Shown piece by piece: positions 22,411 to 32,960 of a stretch of DNA of 64,000 bases; within the stretch, counting starts at the first letter, position 1; each line of letters begins with the position of its first letter. A program made the position numbers and the translations under genes. The notes below the pieces were generated by a model. It had not been told where the DNA came from and searched no databases. It was given only the letters and a program-made list of their open reading frames with translations. Source of the DNA: Petrolisthes cinctipes (taxonomy: Eukaryota; Arthropoda; Malacostraca; Decapoda; Porcellanidae); the NCBI GenBank assembly GCA_033782935.1, contig JAWQEG010001436.1, forward strand, positions 144,001 through 208,000. Direction: 5' to 3'.

Positions 22411-23635
22411 TATATATATATTATGAGCAAAGTTGCCTGTGGCAAAGTTTTTATGGTAGTTAGTGCCAAGATTTTATTACGTCCTTCATCCTTGATATTA
22501 TTTCCTCTTCTCTGATATATAGTAAATCTCTGAAGTGAACGAGGATAAAGGTAGCCTATGGTATGGACGAAATGAGATGGAAATGACAAACGTTGTGTCG
22601 AGGGTACCGAAGGTACTCTTCAAGTTGGAGAGAGTGTGAACTGTGAAAGTATTTATTGCCTGAATTTCATACGACTGGCAGGGAGGCGAGGACTGACGGT
22701 CACCGACCAGTACAAAACTACGAACTCATTCCACCCTGGCACCCTTAGTTGATAGTTGTCAATAGATGACCGAAGATGAGGGTAGTTGTACAATTAGTAT
22801 TCCCGAAGAGAGAAGGAAATGGACATTGCGAAATGGAGGAGAGGGAGTGCTCAAGTCACCAACACCGACACACTGTGTCCATACTGCTTGGCCTCAGTGG
22901 TCTGGTACGTTGACATCGTACGCCTGGCAGTGGCGCGTCAACCGCTCGGTTAAAAATAATGGCTGAAAATTCTTCTTTTATTCGCCTTTTTTGTGGTAAA
23001 ATATTACTTTCAGGGTATATTTTTGTACTTATAAAATATATAAATGTACAATAAAAATAAATAAACTAATAATAACCCCCTAAATGAGCTAAATTAATTA
23101 ATAATTTTTCAAAATATAGACTACAGCGACATGGATCATACTCGTATATTCCACTAATGAAAGGGTTAAGTTGTCCAGTTAAGCGTCAATTCGGGTTGAT
23201 TAGCTCCCGGAAAATTGATGCCCCTCTGTATTAATATTATTATTACAGTACAATATTATTATTATTATTATTATATTATTATTATTATTATTATTACTGG
23301 TACTATTTCTTTGTATGATGTTATATATTTTTTATTATTAATATTACTGTATTATTATTATTGATATTATTATTATTATTATTAATATTATTATTATCAT
23401 TATTAATATTATTATTATCATCATTATTATTATTATGAATGTTGTTAGTTTCGTACTCTATGTTTTCTTCATGGCAAATGGAGTTGATGTCTATAGTAGC
23501 TTAGAGATGCCAGTACAGATGTTTCTACCATTTGATTGTTGGTGAAGATACAATAATTATAAATATTTTATGGTTTGTGATATTATTATTATTGTTATAT
23601 ATATTATTATTATCTTATCATTATTCACTTTATTA
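22411..23635. other. AT-rich intron 2 DNA with ATT microsatellites
   Basis: No gene is supported. (ATT)n-type arrays occupy about 23229-23431. A short stretch at 22889-22935 (GGCCTCAGTGGTCTGGTACG) resembles a tRNA A box, but no B box follows. Confidence 0.6.
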
Positions 23636-23880
23636 TTTTGGCAAAGGGAAGTGGCATCCCCATCGCCCACCATTCTTGTGATGGTGTAGTCAGCCTTGTA
23701 TTACCTACGATACAGGGGGGGGGAAGTGAGAGTTGGGGACCTCGCTCTCTAAACTCGCCAACAACACAACATACACTCTCTGAGGGCACTGTGGGAAAGC
23801 CCGGTTCAGGCCATGACCTTCCTCAGGAGCTCGGGGCTGCTTGGCCAGACAGCTTGAGGAACTTCAACAACAACAACAAC
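23636..23880 (+). repeat. Interspersed repeat with (CAA)n tail
   Basis: A 245-bp unit ending in CTTCAACAACAACAACAAC. It contains CTCAGGAGCTCGGGGCTGCT and TTGGCCAGACAGCTTGAGG, which recur reversed at 19146-19262. Likely a SINE or LINE 3' end; no ORF. Confidence 0.6.
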
Positions 23881-24063
23881 TAGCCTCGGAACTAGACCCC
23901 TTGCCTGTCAGGGGTCCTGCACTGGCGCTAGAGCCTCCCTACCCTTGAATATAGGAAAATGGGGTATTGATGATGATGATGATGATTATTATTATTATTT
24001 TTACTGCTACCATTTTTTTGGTATAGTGTTACATTATTATTGATATTAAAATATTATTATTAT

Positions 24064-24290
24064 TTCTGTTACTATTTCTGCGGTTACAGAGGTGAGAGCA
24101 GCCGTATTAATATTGTTACTGTATTATTATAATTATCATCTTTATCATTTTTACCGGTACTATCTATTGTGATACAGTATAAAGGTGAGCCAGCAGCTGT
24201 GTTATTACTATTATAATTATTATGTTATTATCATTAATATTACCGGTACTATTTTGTGCAATATAGAGGTGAGTCAGCAGCTGTGGGCGG
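24064..24290 (+). repeat. Three tandem copies of the exon 3 acceptor region
   Basis: The string AGGTGAGNCAGCAGCTGTG-like occurs at 24090, 24183 and 24267. Each is preceded by a similar AT-rich pyrimidine tract with ACCGGTACTAT and ACAG/ATAG. Spacing is 93 and 84 bases. Only the third copy opens into a long coding frame. Confidence 0.8.
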
Positions 24291-24442
24291 TTGAGGAGTC
24301 CCATGCCCTGCTGGAGGTGTACCCTGGTGTGCTGGAGTCCCACGCCTCATCCCACGGTCATGCCTCACAGCCCTCACACCTCTGGCTACAGCTGGCCAAG
24401 GCATACGCTCACACAGGACATGCCAAGAGAGATGTCCCAGAG
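24267..24442 (+). CDS. Host gene exon 3: first half of Myb/SANT-like domain 2
   Basis: The acceptor GCAATATAG|AGGTG completes the phase-1 codon left by exon 2 (C|AG). The reading is QVSQQLWAVEESHALLEVYP, GVLESHASSHGHASQPSHLW and LQLAKAYAHTGHAKRDVPE, ending at the donor GAG|GTTAGA in phase 0. LW..EESHALLEVYPGV followed by LWLQLAKAY..TGHA matches the first two helices of a trihelix SANT domain, with the expected tryptophans present. The start falls in a small tandem repeat and the end sequence recurs at 32262 and 32412. Moderate-strength splice sites are the main uncertainty. Confidence 0.76.
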
Positions 24443-25572
24443 GTTAGATCACTCACTCAGGATTGTACAGTACACCTCGGTCTCATATAGAACGTGTTCA
24501 CATAGAACGATTCTTGTATAGAACGAGTGACCAAAATATTAGCTTAAAATTATTTTACAAAACGATTGCATCCATATAGAACGGGTGGCGAAAATAAGTG
24601 AAGCAAATCCGAGGAGTTCTTATACAAAACAAGCTAAATCATACAGAACGTGTCAGGAAATGATATCACTGGCGTCTGTGTAGTGTGGGTGAGTGTGTTC
24701 CCGCTCCTTCCCCCTACCCAGTGTTGCCAGGTGCAAGGAAATTTCTCTGTTTTAGGGAATTTTGAAATCCACACAGGGAAATTATATAAAGATTGTTCAA
24801 AAGTAAACAGGGAAAGTCTTACCAGAAGAAATCCAAAAGACCATCAATGTTCAAGAGTACACCACCACCACCACGGATGCCGCCGACTCATCTCAGTCAC
24901 ATGAGTCACCTGCAAAAACCTTAATACGAATTGTAATATGCATTTTACATACATCCCTATACACTAAGATCTCGCATCTAACGTGTTTTAATCTAACGAA
25001 TTCGTATCTAACGACGTTTTGGACATCTACCTATATTCTCATTTAACGAGTATAGTTTCAAATCTAACGAAAAAATCCTGAGTGAACAGCGAAAAATCCC
25101 GAACAAACAGCAACTCCCCACTGCCTCCCTCCCTCCCGCTCAGTGTTGCCAGGTCTGCTTGATGAAATTTCCCTTACTTCAACATCAGAATTTCCCTTTT
25201 TACTTCAATTATTCCCTGCTTACTCTTGAACATTGATGGTCATTTTGGTATTTCATCTGGTAGAAATTTCCCTGTTTACTCTTGAACGAACTGTATATTA
25301 TTGGTAAAGTGGAACCAGCACAGCTGGATTGCTATAGAATACACCCCTTCTCCAGCCCAGGCCCCGTATAGGCATATTCTGGGCTAGAAGGGTCTATTCC
25401 GTGAAGGTCATCAGAAGTAAATATAAATTCAAATCTGGCGCTGTACTGATATGGGAGCCACCTGGTGGCGGCCTTTAGAGGTACTGACCCCGCCCTGGGG
25501 CAGCGACCGCTCGTCCATTCTATCGCGGAACACGTACTGGTCGACATCTACGCTCCTCGCTGCTTCGCTATG

Positions 25573-26097
25573 GTATTGTGTTCATGTGTTCCTGCTATTG
25601 TTACCTCTGTGTCGTGTCTAGTGGCTTGCCTGCTTTGCAGATGTGTGTGTGTGTTGTGTGCGTAAGGGGTTTAGTGTGTGGGGGCAGTAATTATTTTTCC
25701 CTGGGTCTGGGTTCTTCTTCCCTCCCCTAGGGGCTGACTTTGGGGCCCCCTTGTTTGGGTCTTTCCCCTTCCTGCCCTTCCTCTCTCCTGATCCCCCTGT
25801 GTTTTGGAGTTTTTCCCCAGTGTGTGTGTTCCCCTGGGGTTTGCCCCTCAGGCTGTCTGTGCCTCTCCTGTTGGGGGCTGCGGGCTGGTGTTTCGGCCCG
25901 TTGGGGGGGTTGGCTTACGGGGTTTTTTCCCCGGGTTGGTGTGTGTGGGGGTTGTTTTTTTGTTTTTTTTCCCGGGGGCGCGGGCTTGCAGCCCCCGCTA
26001 CCCGAGTCCATGTTTACATTTTGTGTTGTTTCACGTGTATTATGTTCTGTGTACGCGTGGATTCACGTGTTAACCCCTGTGTGTTTTTCTCCCGCAG
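25573..26097 (+). other. Predicted intron 1 of DIRS-2, directly after the ATG (525 bp)
   Basis: ATG|GTATTG to TTTTTCTCCCGCAG|TCTACT. Same position as in DIRS-1; length differs by 202 bp while the flanking exon aligns well. Confidence 0.65.
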
Positions 26098-27043
26098 TCT
26101 ACTCGTGCCTTATGTGCCTTTACGGGTTGTACTGTGCGGGTGTCCCCTGACGGCCACCTGCATTGTTCGCCCCATGCACCCTGCTTCACGCCCAAGGGTT
26201 TCGACCCTTTGGCGTGTGGTGTGTGCCACCCCTTGGCTGAGTTGTGTCAGGAGACCCCCGCCGCTGCTTGCCCCAAGCTTCCTGCCCTTGCCTCCCTTCG
26301 CAACGCTTGGACTAGGGCTAGGAGGATGGTACACAAGCATGACGGGTCTTCCTTGACGTGGGCGGATCCTGTGTTTGGGACCGAACTGGGTTTATCCAGA
26401 ACCAGGTACCCTTCGACGTGCCTCTCGGAGTCGCATGGGATCGAACCTCTAGCGCCCCGAGAAGGTACGTCGCTGTCCCTAGACGGATCTCAGACTCCTT
26501 TCCGGGGCTTCCCGCCCCAGGAAGCGAGCGAGTCCGTCGCGCTGGTCACCCAACCTACCTCAGCGGTACAAGGGTCCAGCGGGGAACCTACCGCTTCGTC
26601 GCCCCCAAGGGCTGGCTCCTCGGGCCACTCTCGGGGGCGCAAGCGCTCGCTCATCGAAAAGTTCCCGCCACGCCAAGAGGACCCGGACTCTCCGTCGTTC
26701 TCCTTCCTCCTCGTCTTCCTCTTCATCCTCCTCCTCATCCTCCTCCTCGTCCTCGTCGGAGAGCTCACCCTCTCCCGTCCGCAAGTCCCGCAAGGGTAAG
26801 CGGAAGGAGCTGAGCCCTTCGTCGAGGAAGATGTCGCGGCTTATCCACAGTATCCTGCCTTCTTTTCTTCCGGCTTACCCGCCTCCCGGGCCAGGCGGCC
26901 ACCAAATCTGCTCCTGAGATGGCGCAGCGGGGCGTGGTGCGTGCTGCTCCACTGTCCCCTGTGCTATTCGACCAGGCAGCAATGGACTCGGTCTTCTCTT
27001 CCCTCCCGGCGGTAATTAACTTACCTAAACCTTCCACTTCCAA

Positions 27044-27149
27044 GTAATTTCCTTTCTGTTGTCACTGGTTGTTAGGGTTGGTTACATTGTTATTTTTATA
27101 TCAGGGTGGAATTCTCGGGTCTGCTCCTAACCAGTCTGTTTGTCCGTAG
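27044..27149 (+). other. Predicted intron 3 of DIRS-2 (106 bp)
   Basis: TCCAA|GTAATT to GTTTGTCCGTAG|GCCGCG. Same exon junction as DIRS-1; the donor has lost the +5 G seen there. Confidence 0.6.
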
Positions 27150-27478
27150 GCCGCGTGCCCCACAGCCAGCCAGACCGAACTTCCAACCTCGCAGGCCCTC
27201 CCAGCCTGCAAGGCAACCCAGAATGAATTACCCTACTCCTCCACAGCAGCCCCTCAGGTTCCACCAGCGGGGTCAGCAGCCGTTTCGTGGGAGAAGTCAG
27301 GGCTCCAAGCCCTATTCCAGGCCTAAGCCCTCCTTCTCCCACCCCTCCCAGAAAGATCGCCCCACTTCAGGTTCCCGTCCGGGGGTGCCTCACGGGGTGG
27401 TCAGAAGCCTGGCCTTCCCACGGTTGGGCAGCAAGGGTGATTCGCCAGGGCCTGACTTGGCCCTGGATTTCAGTCCCG

Positions 27479-27661
27479 GTGAGTAACTGTTCGTCTCATC
27501 CTCCCTGTTTGACATTTCTGACATATCACATAACCTCTCCCCACCTTGGTGTCCCGTTACTCTCAAAATCTCTCCCTCACTCCCACCCCCCCTCCGGGTC
27601 TCTCGGGTCCCAGCTGGGATTACCCGTTTACCCCACTGACATCTGTCACTTTCCGTTACAG
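27479..27661 (+). other. Predicted intron 4 of DIRS-2 (183 bp)
   Basis: CCCG|GTGAGT to TTTCCGTTACAG|CCGCTA. The pol frame crosses in phase 0 (ISVP-PLCLPPAS) and the gag frame crosses in phase 1 into the overlapping frame that starts AAMSTARLSQ. Confidence 0.6.
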
Positions 27662-29520
27662 CCGCTATGTCTACCGCCCGCCTCAGCCAGAGTGTCACCT
27701 TCGGTCGTCCCACATGTGAGAGAAATGCGGGTAAAAGGGGTAGTGGAGCGGGCGACGGGGAGGGTCTTTCTTTCTCGTTTATTCATGGTCCCCAAAAAGG
27801 ACCCGGGAAAAACGAGACTGGTGATGGACCTGAGCAACCTAAACAAGTTCTTGAAACCTTTACATTTCAAGATGGTTTCGGTTGCTCAGGTCCGCACAGT
27901 TCTTCGAAGGGGAGACTGGTTAGCATCCCTGGACCTCCAGGATGCGTACTGGCATGTCCCGATCCACCCCCGGTTTCGCCGATTTCTGGCATTCCAGGTG
28001 GGGACCGAGACGTTTCAGTTTACCAGGCTCCCTTTCGGTCTCTCTCTAGCTCCTCAGGTCTTCACAAAGCTTGTGAGGGTGGTGGCATCCCGCCTGGCGG
28101 AGGCGGGTGTCCCCACCCTCATGTACCTGGACGATTGGTTGCTTCGCGCCCCCTCCAAGGAGCTGGTAGTAAACAACGTCAGGGTAGCAAGGGGGGTGCT
28201 TGAGGAAATGGGGTTTCTGCTGAACGTCCCCAAGTCCTCTCTCACCCCTACTCGCAGACTGTCTTGGCTAGGAATAGAATGGGACTCTCGGCCACCTTCT
28301 CGCTCGCTCCAGACAACGCCCGCCGGACCCTCCGGCACGTCCGCCGGGCTTACTTTTCCTGTACTTTCTCTCGCCGCAAGTGGGAGTCATTGCTCGGGTC
28401 CCTAAACTTCGCGGCCCCCGCAATGCCCCTGGGACGATTGAAGCACAGGAGGCTGACGTGGGAGGTAAACCTCCACCTTTACCCCGCACACAAGGACCTT
28501 CCCAGGCAAGTTCCCCAAACACTGCACCGTCTCCTTCGCCCCTGGCTGCGTCCCGGTGCCCTGCGTCAGCAAGTTCCTGGGTATTACCTCCCCCGGGGAT
28601 CACGGTGGCGACAGACGCATCGGACGTAGGCTGGGGATACCAGTCTTGCCTGGGACATCAGCGGTGCGGGGGATGGAAGGAAGAGGAGAGGCTACTACAC
28701 ATCAATGCTCGGGAGTTGATGGTAGCAAGGGAGTGGCTCAACAGACACCCCCAGTTCTCCAGGGTAGGCGTCCGCTTCGATATGGACAATGTTGCGGCCG
28801 TGCAGTGCCTACAGAGACAGGGCACTTCACGGTCGGAAATACTCCTGTCCCTGTCGGAACAGATTTTCTCGATAGCGGCCAAGAGGGCGATTCACCTCTC
28901 GGCCCGCTATGTACCAGGGCGGGAGAACGATTGGGCGGACTCACTATCCAGGTTCAGAGGGACGTCAGTCGAGTGGCAACTGCTTCCCCCTGTGTTCGAG
29001 TCACTCTGCCTTTGCTAGGGGACACCGGAGGTGGACCTATTCGCCTCCCCAACCACGGCCCAACTTCCTCTGTTCCTGTCCTTCTCAACCAGGACAGAGG
29101 CGGGAGGTCCGGACGCCTTCACGGAGGATTGGAACAGGTGGGGGTATCTCTATCTATTTCCACCCCCAGCAACGTCAGTCCTCCTGCAGGCGATCCTCAA
29201 GCTGCTCGCATTCAGAGGGAGGGTACTCCTCATAGCCCCCCTCTGGCCAGCGCAACCGTGGTTCGGAGAACTGTCCCGGTGGTGCCCTCATCCTCTTTAG
29301 TTGGGATAGGCGTGCCTCTCCAGCACTCTGTCCGCACCACTCCAAGCGTCACTGAAACTACACGCTTGGAGTTTCTACGGGGAGTCCTCAGCGAAAGGTT
29401 CACTGAGGAAACAGTGGGCAAGATGCTGAGGGCTCATCCCCAGTCGTCGGTGCGGCAGTACAAATCTTGCTGGAAAAGATTCCAGGACTTCTTGCGAAGA
29501 CACCCCTCCATGATAACTCG
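27662..29520 (+). other. Overlapping open frame in DIRS-2, leading to the recombinase
   Basis: From the intron 4 acceptor the gag-joined frame is open to a TGA at 28201-28203 (AGA in DIRS-1). After allowing for the two indels shared with pol, it is open again through 28380-28577 and 28556-29520, where it becomes the recombinase N-terminus (TTRLEFLRGVLSERF, TVGKMLRAHPQSS). The peptide resembles DIRS-1's overlapping frame closely (RGPRNAPGT, GDHGGDRRIGRRLGIP). Confidence 0.55.
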
Positions 29521-32124
29521 GAAGACACGGTCCTGGAATTCCTCACTTGGCTCGCCGATTCTACCAACAGGGCCCCGGCGATGGTGCTTGCACATCACGC
29601 AGCCCTGTCTGATCCCCTCCTCCTAGGTTTTAATATTAAAGTTTCAGAGAGGCCCCTCTCTCTGCTGAGGATGGGGATTCGGGTGGGGACAGCACCTCAC
29701 CGGGCCCAGACTCCTTCCTGGTCCCTTCACCGCGTCCTTACTTACCTGACCTTTGAGGGGGTTCCTTTGGAAGTGTGCCACCTCCTCCAGAAGTCTCTCT
29801 TCCTGCTCGCCTTAGCTACAGGGTACAGGGCCTTCTCCTCTGTAAGTCCTAACCTTACTTCTTTGACTGTCTCCCCCTCTCCTACTTTCTTAGTTAAGAA
29901 CGAGCAGGCTGACGACAGGATTGGCCCCCTCGCAGTACCCTCCTTCCTGAGAGATGGAAGTTTCCACCCACTCTGTCCAGTCCACGCCTTCACAGCTTAT
30001 GTGGAGGCTACGAGGGAGGCTTCCCCGGATCACCTATTCTACAACTCCAGGTCTGGTAAGCCTCTCTTCCCCAGGTCCATCGCTCGCCTTCTCTGTTGAG
30101 TGATCGAGAACGGGGATCCCGGACACGCCCCCAAGGCCCACAGCGTTTGGGGTGTGGCCGCCTCCCTCGCCTTTCTCAGGACTCACTCGGTGGAGCGGGT
30201 ACGAGATCTGGAGGGCTGGACATCCACCTCCTTCAGGACGAGGTATCTGTTCCACTCGCTCTCCCCCACCCCCTGTATGGCGATGGGGACTCCTCCCACC
30301 CTACCACAGGGTCCCCGCGGGAGACAGAAAAGGGGGAGGGGGTGCCCGAAGGGAAAAGGTCGGGCTACTTAGCTCCCGTCCCCCTTTCATCCCATACGTC
30401 ATCTCCATTCTGTACATTCTCACGCTCATCCCATGTCATTCATGTTGTACATATGGGGCTGGTGTAATAAAACTACATTGTTATGGAACTTTGAGTATTT
30501 ATTTTCCGAGGTATATAAAAATAACTACGAAAATGGGTGACTTGATACAATAAACACATGGTTAAAACATCTTGGTGTTTCTTTCCTCCTCTCGGGAACT
30601 TATTACCCGAACTTAGGCCATAGCTAGCCTAGGTTTGGAGGACTTTAATAAAAAGGGGGTGGGGGGAGGGGCCCTAACCCCCTGCCTGTCCCCTCGAGTC
30701 TGACTATAAAGACAACCTACTTGTAACACTTTCTGGGTTATAACAGAAAGTTGGCTATATATAATGATAATAAATTATATATATGAGTACAGTCACTTCC
30801 AAAAGGGTCTACCACCCAATCTCTTGGAAACAGAGTACTATAGTTTCACCTCAAATAAGCTTTATACGAGTCCCCGCTCCGGGCCCAAGTGCTCCTTACC
30901 GCTCTTCATAAGGGGCGTGAATGCCTCCTCCTCACCTCCCACCTACCGCATCGCATGCATAGCAATCCAGCTGTGCTGGTTCCACTTTACCAATAATAGT
31001 GCATTTGTCAGCGGCTGAATAAATTGTAATAATTGGTTGTGGAACCAGCACAGCTTTTACTGTCCCACCCGCCTCCCGATGCGGCAGGCATTCTCTTTCT
31101 TCTCATTTGAGTGGACGAGAGGTCGCTGCCCCAGGGCGGGGTCAGTACCTCTACAGGCCGCCACCAGGTGGCTCCCATATCAGTACAGCACCAGATTTGA
31201 ATTTATATTTACTTCTGATGATCTTCACGGAATAGACCTTTCTAGCCCAGAATATGCCTATATGGGGCCTGGGCTGGAGAAGGGGTGTATTCTATAGCAA
31301 TCCAGCTGTGCTGGTTCCACAACCAATAAATACAATTTGAGTGGCTGAAAGCCGCGACAAATGCACTATTATTTCCCTGTGTGGACTCCAAAATTCCCTA
31401 AAACAGAGAAACAAGCGTTGTGAGCTTCAGGAAATTATGGAAAATCTGGATGAAAATGATGGACAGAAGACTGTGAGTGATGGTGAGAAGGATATAGTGA
31501 ACATTCTTAGTGACATTCCTGATGACTTTGATGGATTTATTGTGAAGGAAAAAAGTGCAGACGAAAAGATAACAAAACTCCGGAGTCCGGGCAGCATCAC
31601 GAGACACAGCAGACAGTGAGAGGGAGGATGTGGTGGTGGGAGTGAGGGAGCGGCATTCCGGATGTGATAAGTGATAACGTGTGTCCCTTGCCTCCGCAAA
31701 CAGAATTCATCCCTCATAGGAGAATGTTTAACATTTCTTTATTATTTTTCACGTTTCTTGAATATTTTACAGATTCCTTGTATATTTTTTATTACTGTAT
31801 ACCGTAAATACAAGCCAATTGAGTTTCAGTTGTAGTTTTGGTACCGATTATAATTTCCTCCATAAGTTTATGTATTTGCATCTAACGAATTCGTATCTAA
31901 CGTACCTTTTTTGGCACCTATTATTTGTAGATACAAGATCTTACTGTAGGATTAAGGCAAGAAAAACCTTGAAAAGTATTTTATGCTAATTTTAGGGACA
32001 ATTTTGGTATTTGCTCGACCAATTGTAATTTTCCCCATAGGTTACGTGTATCACAAAGAACGATTTCATATAAAACGACGTCTTCTATCGACCTATTGGA
32101 CGTTCTATATGAGACCGAGGTGTA

Positions 32125-32600
32125 GTTAGTGATTATTATTTTTTTCATTTTATATTGTAGTTAAAAAAATGAAAGTGAGTCTCTTTGTCATTTTATTTAT
32201 TTTTTCTAGCATTGTACTGTAGTGAGTTTGATTATAATTTTAGTGATAAGTTTCTTTACCTCAAGAGGGATGTGCCTGAGGTCAGATCACTCACTCGATT
32301 GTAGTAGTATATATTTAATATTATAGTGAGTTATGTGGTTTAAACGTTGTGTGTTTATTTATTATGTCAAATTAGTAATTTATATATATACATTTAATTA
32401 TTTTTATACCCCAAGAGAGATATGCCTGAGGCAAGATCACTCAAGACTGTAGTAATTTTTAAAACATATAGGTGAGTTTATGGTAATTTTAGTTATTTCT
32501 TTAGTTTAATAGGCAGTAATAGACCAGCTCCCTCATCTTATTTTTTGCTTTTTTATAAAATATAATGAATAACAGTAACAATTTACTAACAAACATGTAC
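32125..32600. other. Intron 3 DNA with two echoes of the exon 3 donor region
   Basis: CAAGAGGGATGTGCCTGAGG at 32262 and CAAGAGAGATATGCCTGAGG at 32412 each continue into a TCAGATCACTCACTC-like string, as at the exon 3 end (24424). The surrounding DNA is AT-rich and no gene is supported. Confidence 0.6.
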
Positions 32601-32603
32601 CTA

Positions 32604-32960
32604 TACACTCGACCCTCGATTTAACTGACCCCCATTTAACGGATTTCGGATTTAACGGACACTTTTTGCTCCCGTACAATCGTTACACATCGGACAGAAA
32701 GTCCGTTACTTGAAACTTTTGTCTGAACTAGGTGGTAGTGTGGCGTTCCCACCCAACATGCAAGTACCCTGTCCAGAACACGGTCAGGCGTGTACGGGCT
32801 TACGGTGTCAGTGACGGTGAGTTGTTCAGTCAGTCCGCTGATATTTATTTGAAAAAATATTTAATACAAACTCAGTTTATGAGTGTGTACTGTACGAGTA
32901 AAAACTCAAGGACTATTGATGAAGACTGAACAATATTACATGTGCTGTCAGCCCCCCCTT
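32604..32960. repeat. Left end of a further Tigger-like element
   Basis: CACTCGACCCTCGATTTAAC followed by TTTAACGGATTTCGGATTTA has the same layout as the Tigger and element X ends (a TIR followed by short repeats of the tip). No matching right end is seen, so this is probably a solo end fragment. Confidence 0.45.

Larger units (their letters stand above)
25570..27487 (+). pseudogene. DIRS-2 gag, predicted exons
   Basis: ATG at 25570-25572 is followed directly by an intron (25573-26097) and then STRALCAFTGCTVRVSPDGH with the same Cys/His cluster as DIRS-1. A 4-base insertion near 26650 shifts the frame before the serine/arginine-rich segment. The internal deletion joins exon 2 to exon 3 at about 26890 (RQAATKSAPEMAQ onward to KPSTSK). 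An intron follows (27044-27149), then the proline/glutamine-rich last exon ending LALDFSPG at the intron 4 donor, or GE-stop if unspliced. Compared with DIRS-1 the last exon is fully open. Confidence 0.7.
27287..30372 (+). pseudogene. DIRS-2 pol: reverse transcriptase, RNase H, tyrosine recombinase
   Basis: RT starts after intron 4 with VPKKDPGKTRLVMDLSNLN, SLDLQDAYWH, LPFGLSLAPQVFTK and YLDDWLL. A 4-base deletion near 28290 and a 1-base deletion near 28577 shift frames within the RT-RNase H region. RNase H shows TDASDVGWGY, HINARELMVA and DMDNVAAVQ, a TAG at 29016-29018, then VDLFASPTTAQL and RVLLIAPLWPAQPWFGEL, ending near 29300. The recombinase occupies an overlapping frame to about 29520, shifts frame there, and continues EDTVLEFLTWLADSTNRAP. 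The arginine box (GYRA) is followed by an 11-residue deletion relative to DIRS-1. A TGA closes it at about 30099, and the second box again reads HSVWGVAASLAF. Confidence 0.85.
25299..31368 (+). mobile_element. DIRS-2: DIRS1-like retrotransposon, internally deleted
   Basis: 6.1 kb on the plus strand, related to DIRS-1 throughout. The left ITR (25299-25525, from TTGGTAAAGTGGAACCAGC) and right ITR (31106-31368, ending CGCGACAAATGCACTA) are inverted, and the internal complementary region is at 30950-31060. Relative to DIRS-1 it lacks about 1.2 kb spanning the end of gag exon 2, intron 2 and the start of exon 3 (junction at about 26890). It lies inside the TTGCCAGGT MITE. Its outer flanks rejoin that MITE with at most a few bases of ambiguity, agreeing with recombinase-type integration without a long target duplication. 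Confidence 0.92.
25143..31411. mobile_element. TTGCCAGGT MITE, split by DIRS-2
   Basis: The left half 25143-25297 (GTGTTGCCAGGTCTGCTTGA ... GGTAGAAATTTCCCTGTTTA) and right half 31369-31411 (TTTCCCTGTGTGGACTCC, AATTCCCTAAAACAGAGAAA) align end to end with the uninterrupted copy at 61433-61838. The distal tip is missing. Another half copy lies at 24722-24855. Confidence 0.75.
24962..31946. mobile_element. Element X: second pogo-like transposon nested in Tigger-2
   Basis: The left TIR CACTAAGATCTCGCATCTAA and right TIR ending ACAAGATCTTACTG are bounded by TA (24960-24961 and 31947-31948). Removing it restores Tigger-2's contiguous CATCCC...TAGGATTAAGG sequence. The TIR-proximal bases repeat TCTAACGAATTCGTATCTAACG at both ends. 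An acidic ORF piece near 31435-31619 (LSDIPDDFDGFIVKEK) could be a transposase C-terminus. The core has been lost or replaced by the inner insertions. Confidence 0.8.
24473..32122 (+). mobile_element. Tigger-2: deletion derivative split by nested insertions
   Basis: The left TIR CACCTCGGTCTCATATAGAA (24473) and right TIR ending ATATGAGACCGAGGTG (32122) are flanked by TA. The 5' part matches Tigger-1's leader to about 24720. It then jumps, through a 130-bp piece of a TTGCCAGGT MITE, to the transposase C-terminal coding end (ACGGATGCCGCC, TCATCTCAGTCACATGAGTC), so the whole catalytic core is missing. At 24960 it is interrupted by element X, and the 3' end resumes at 31947 (AGGATTAAGGCAAG). Element length without insertions is about 670 bp. 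Confidence 0.88.

Noticed and set aside
24291..24521. Alternative frame over exon 3 reading MRSPMPCWRCTLVC
   Set aside because: It lacks any domain pattern and is phase-incompatible with neighbouring exons.
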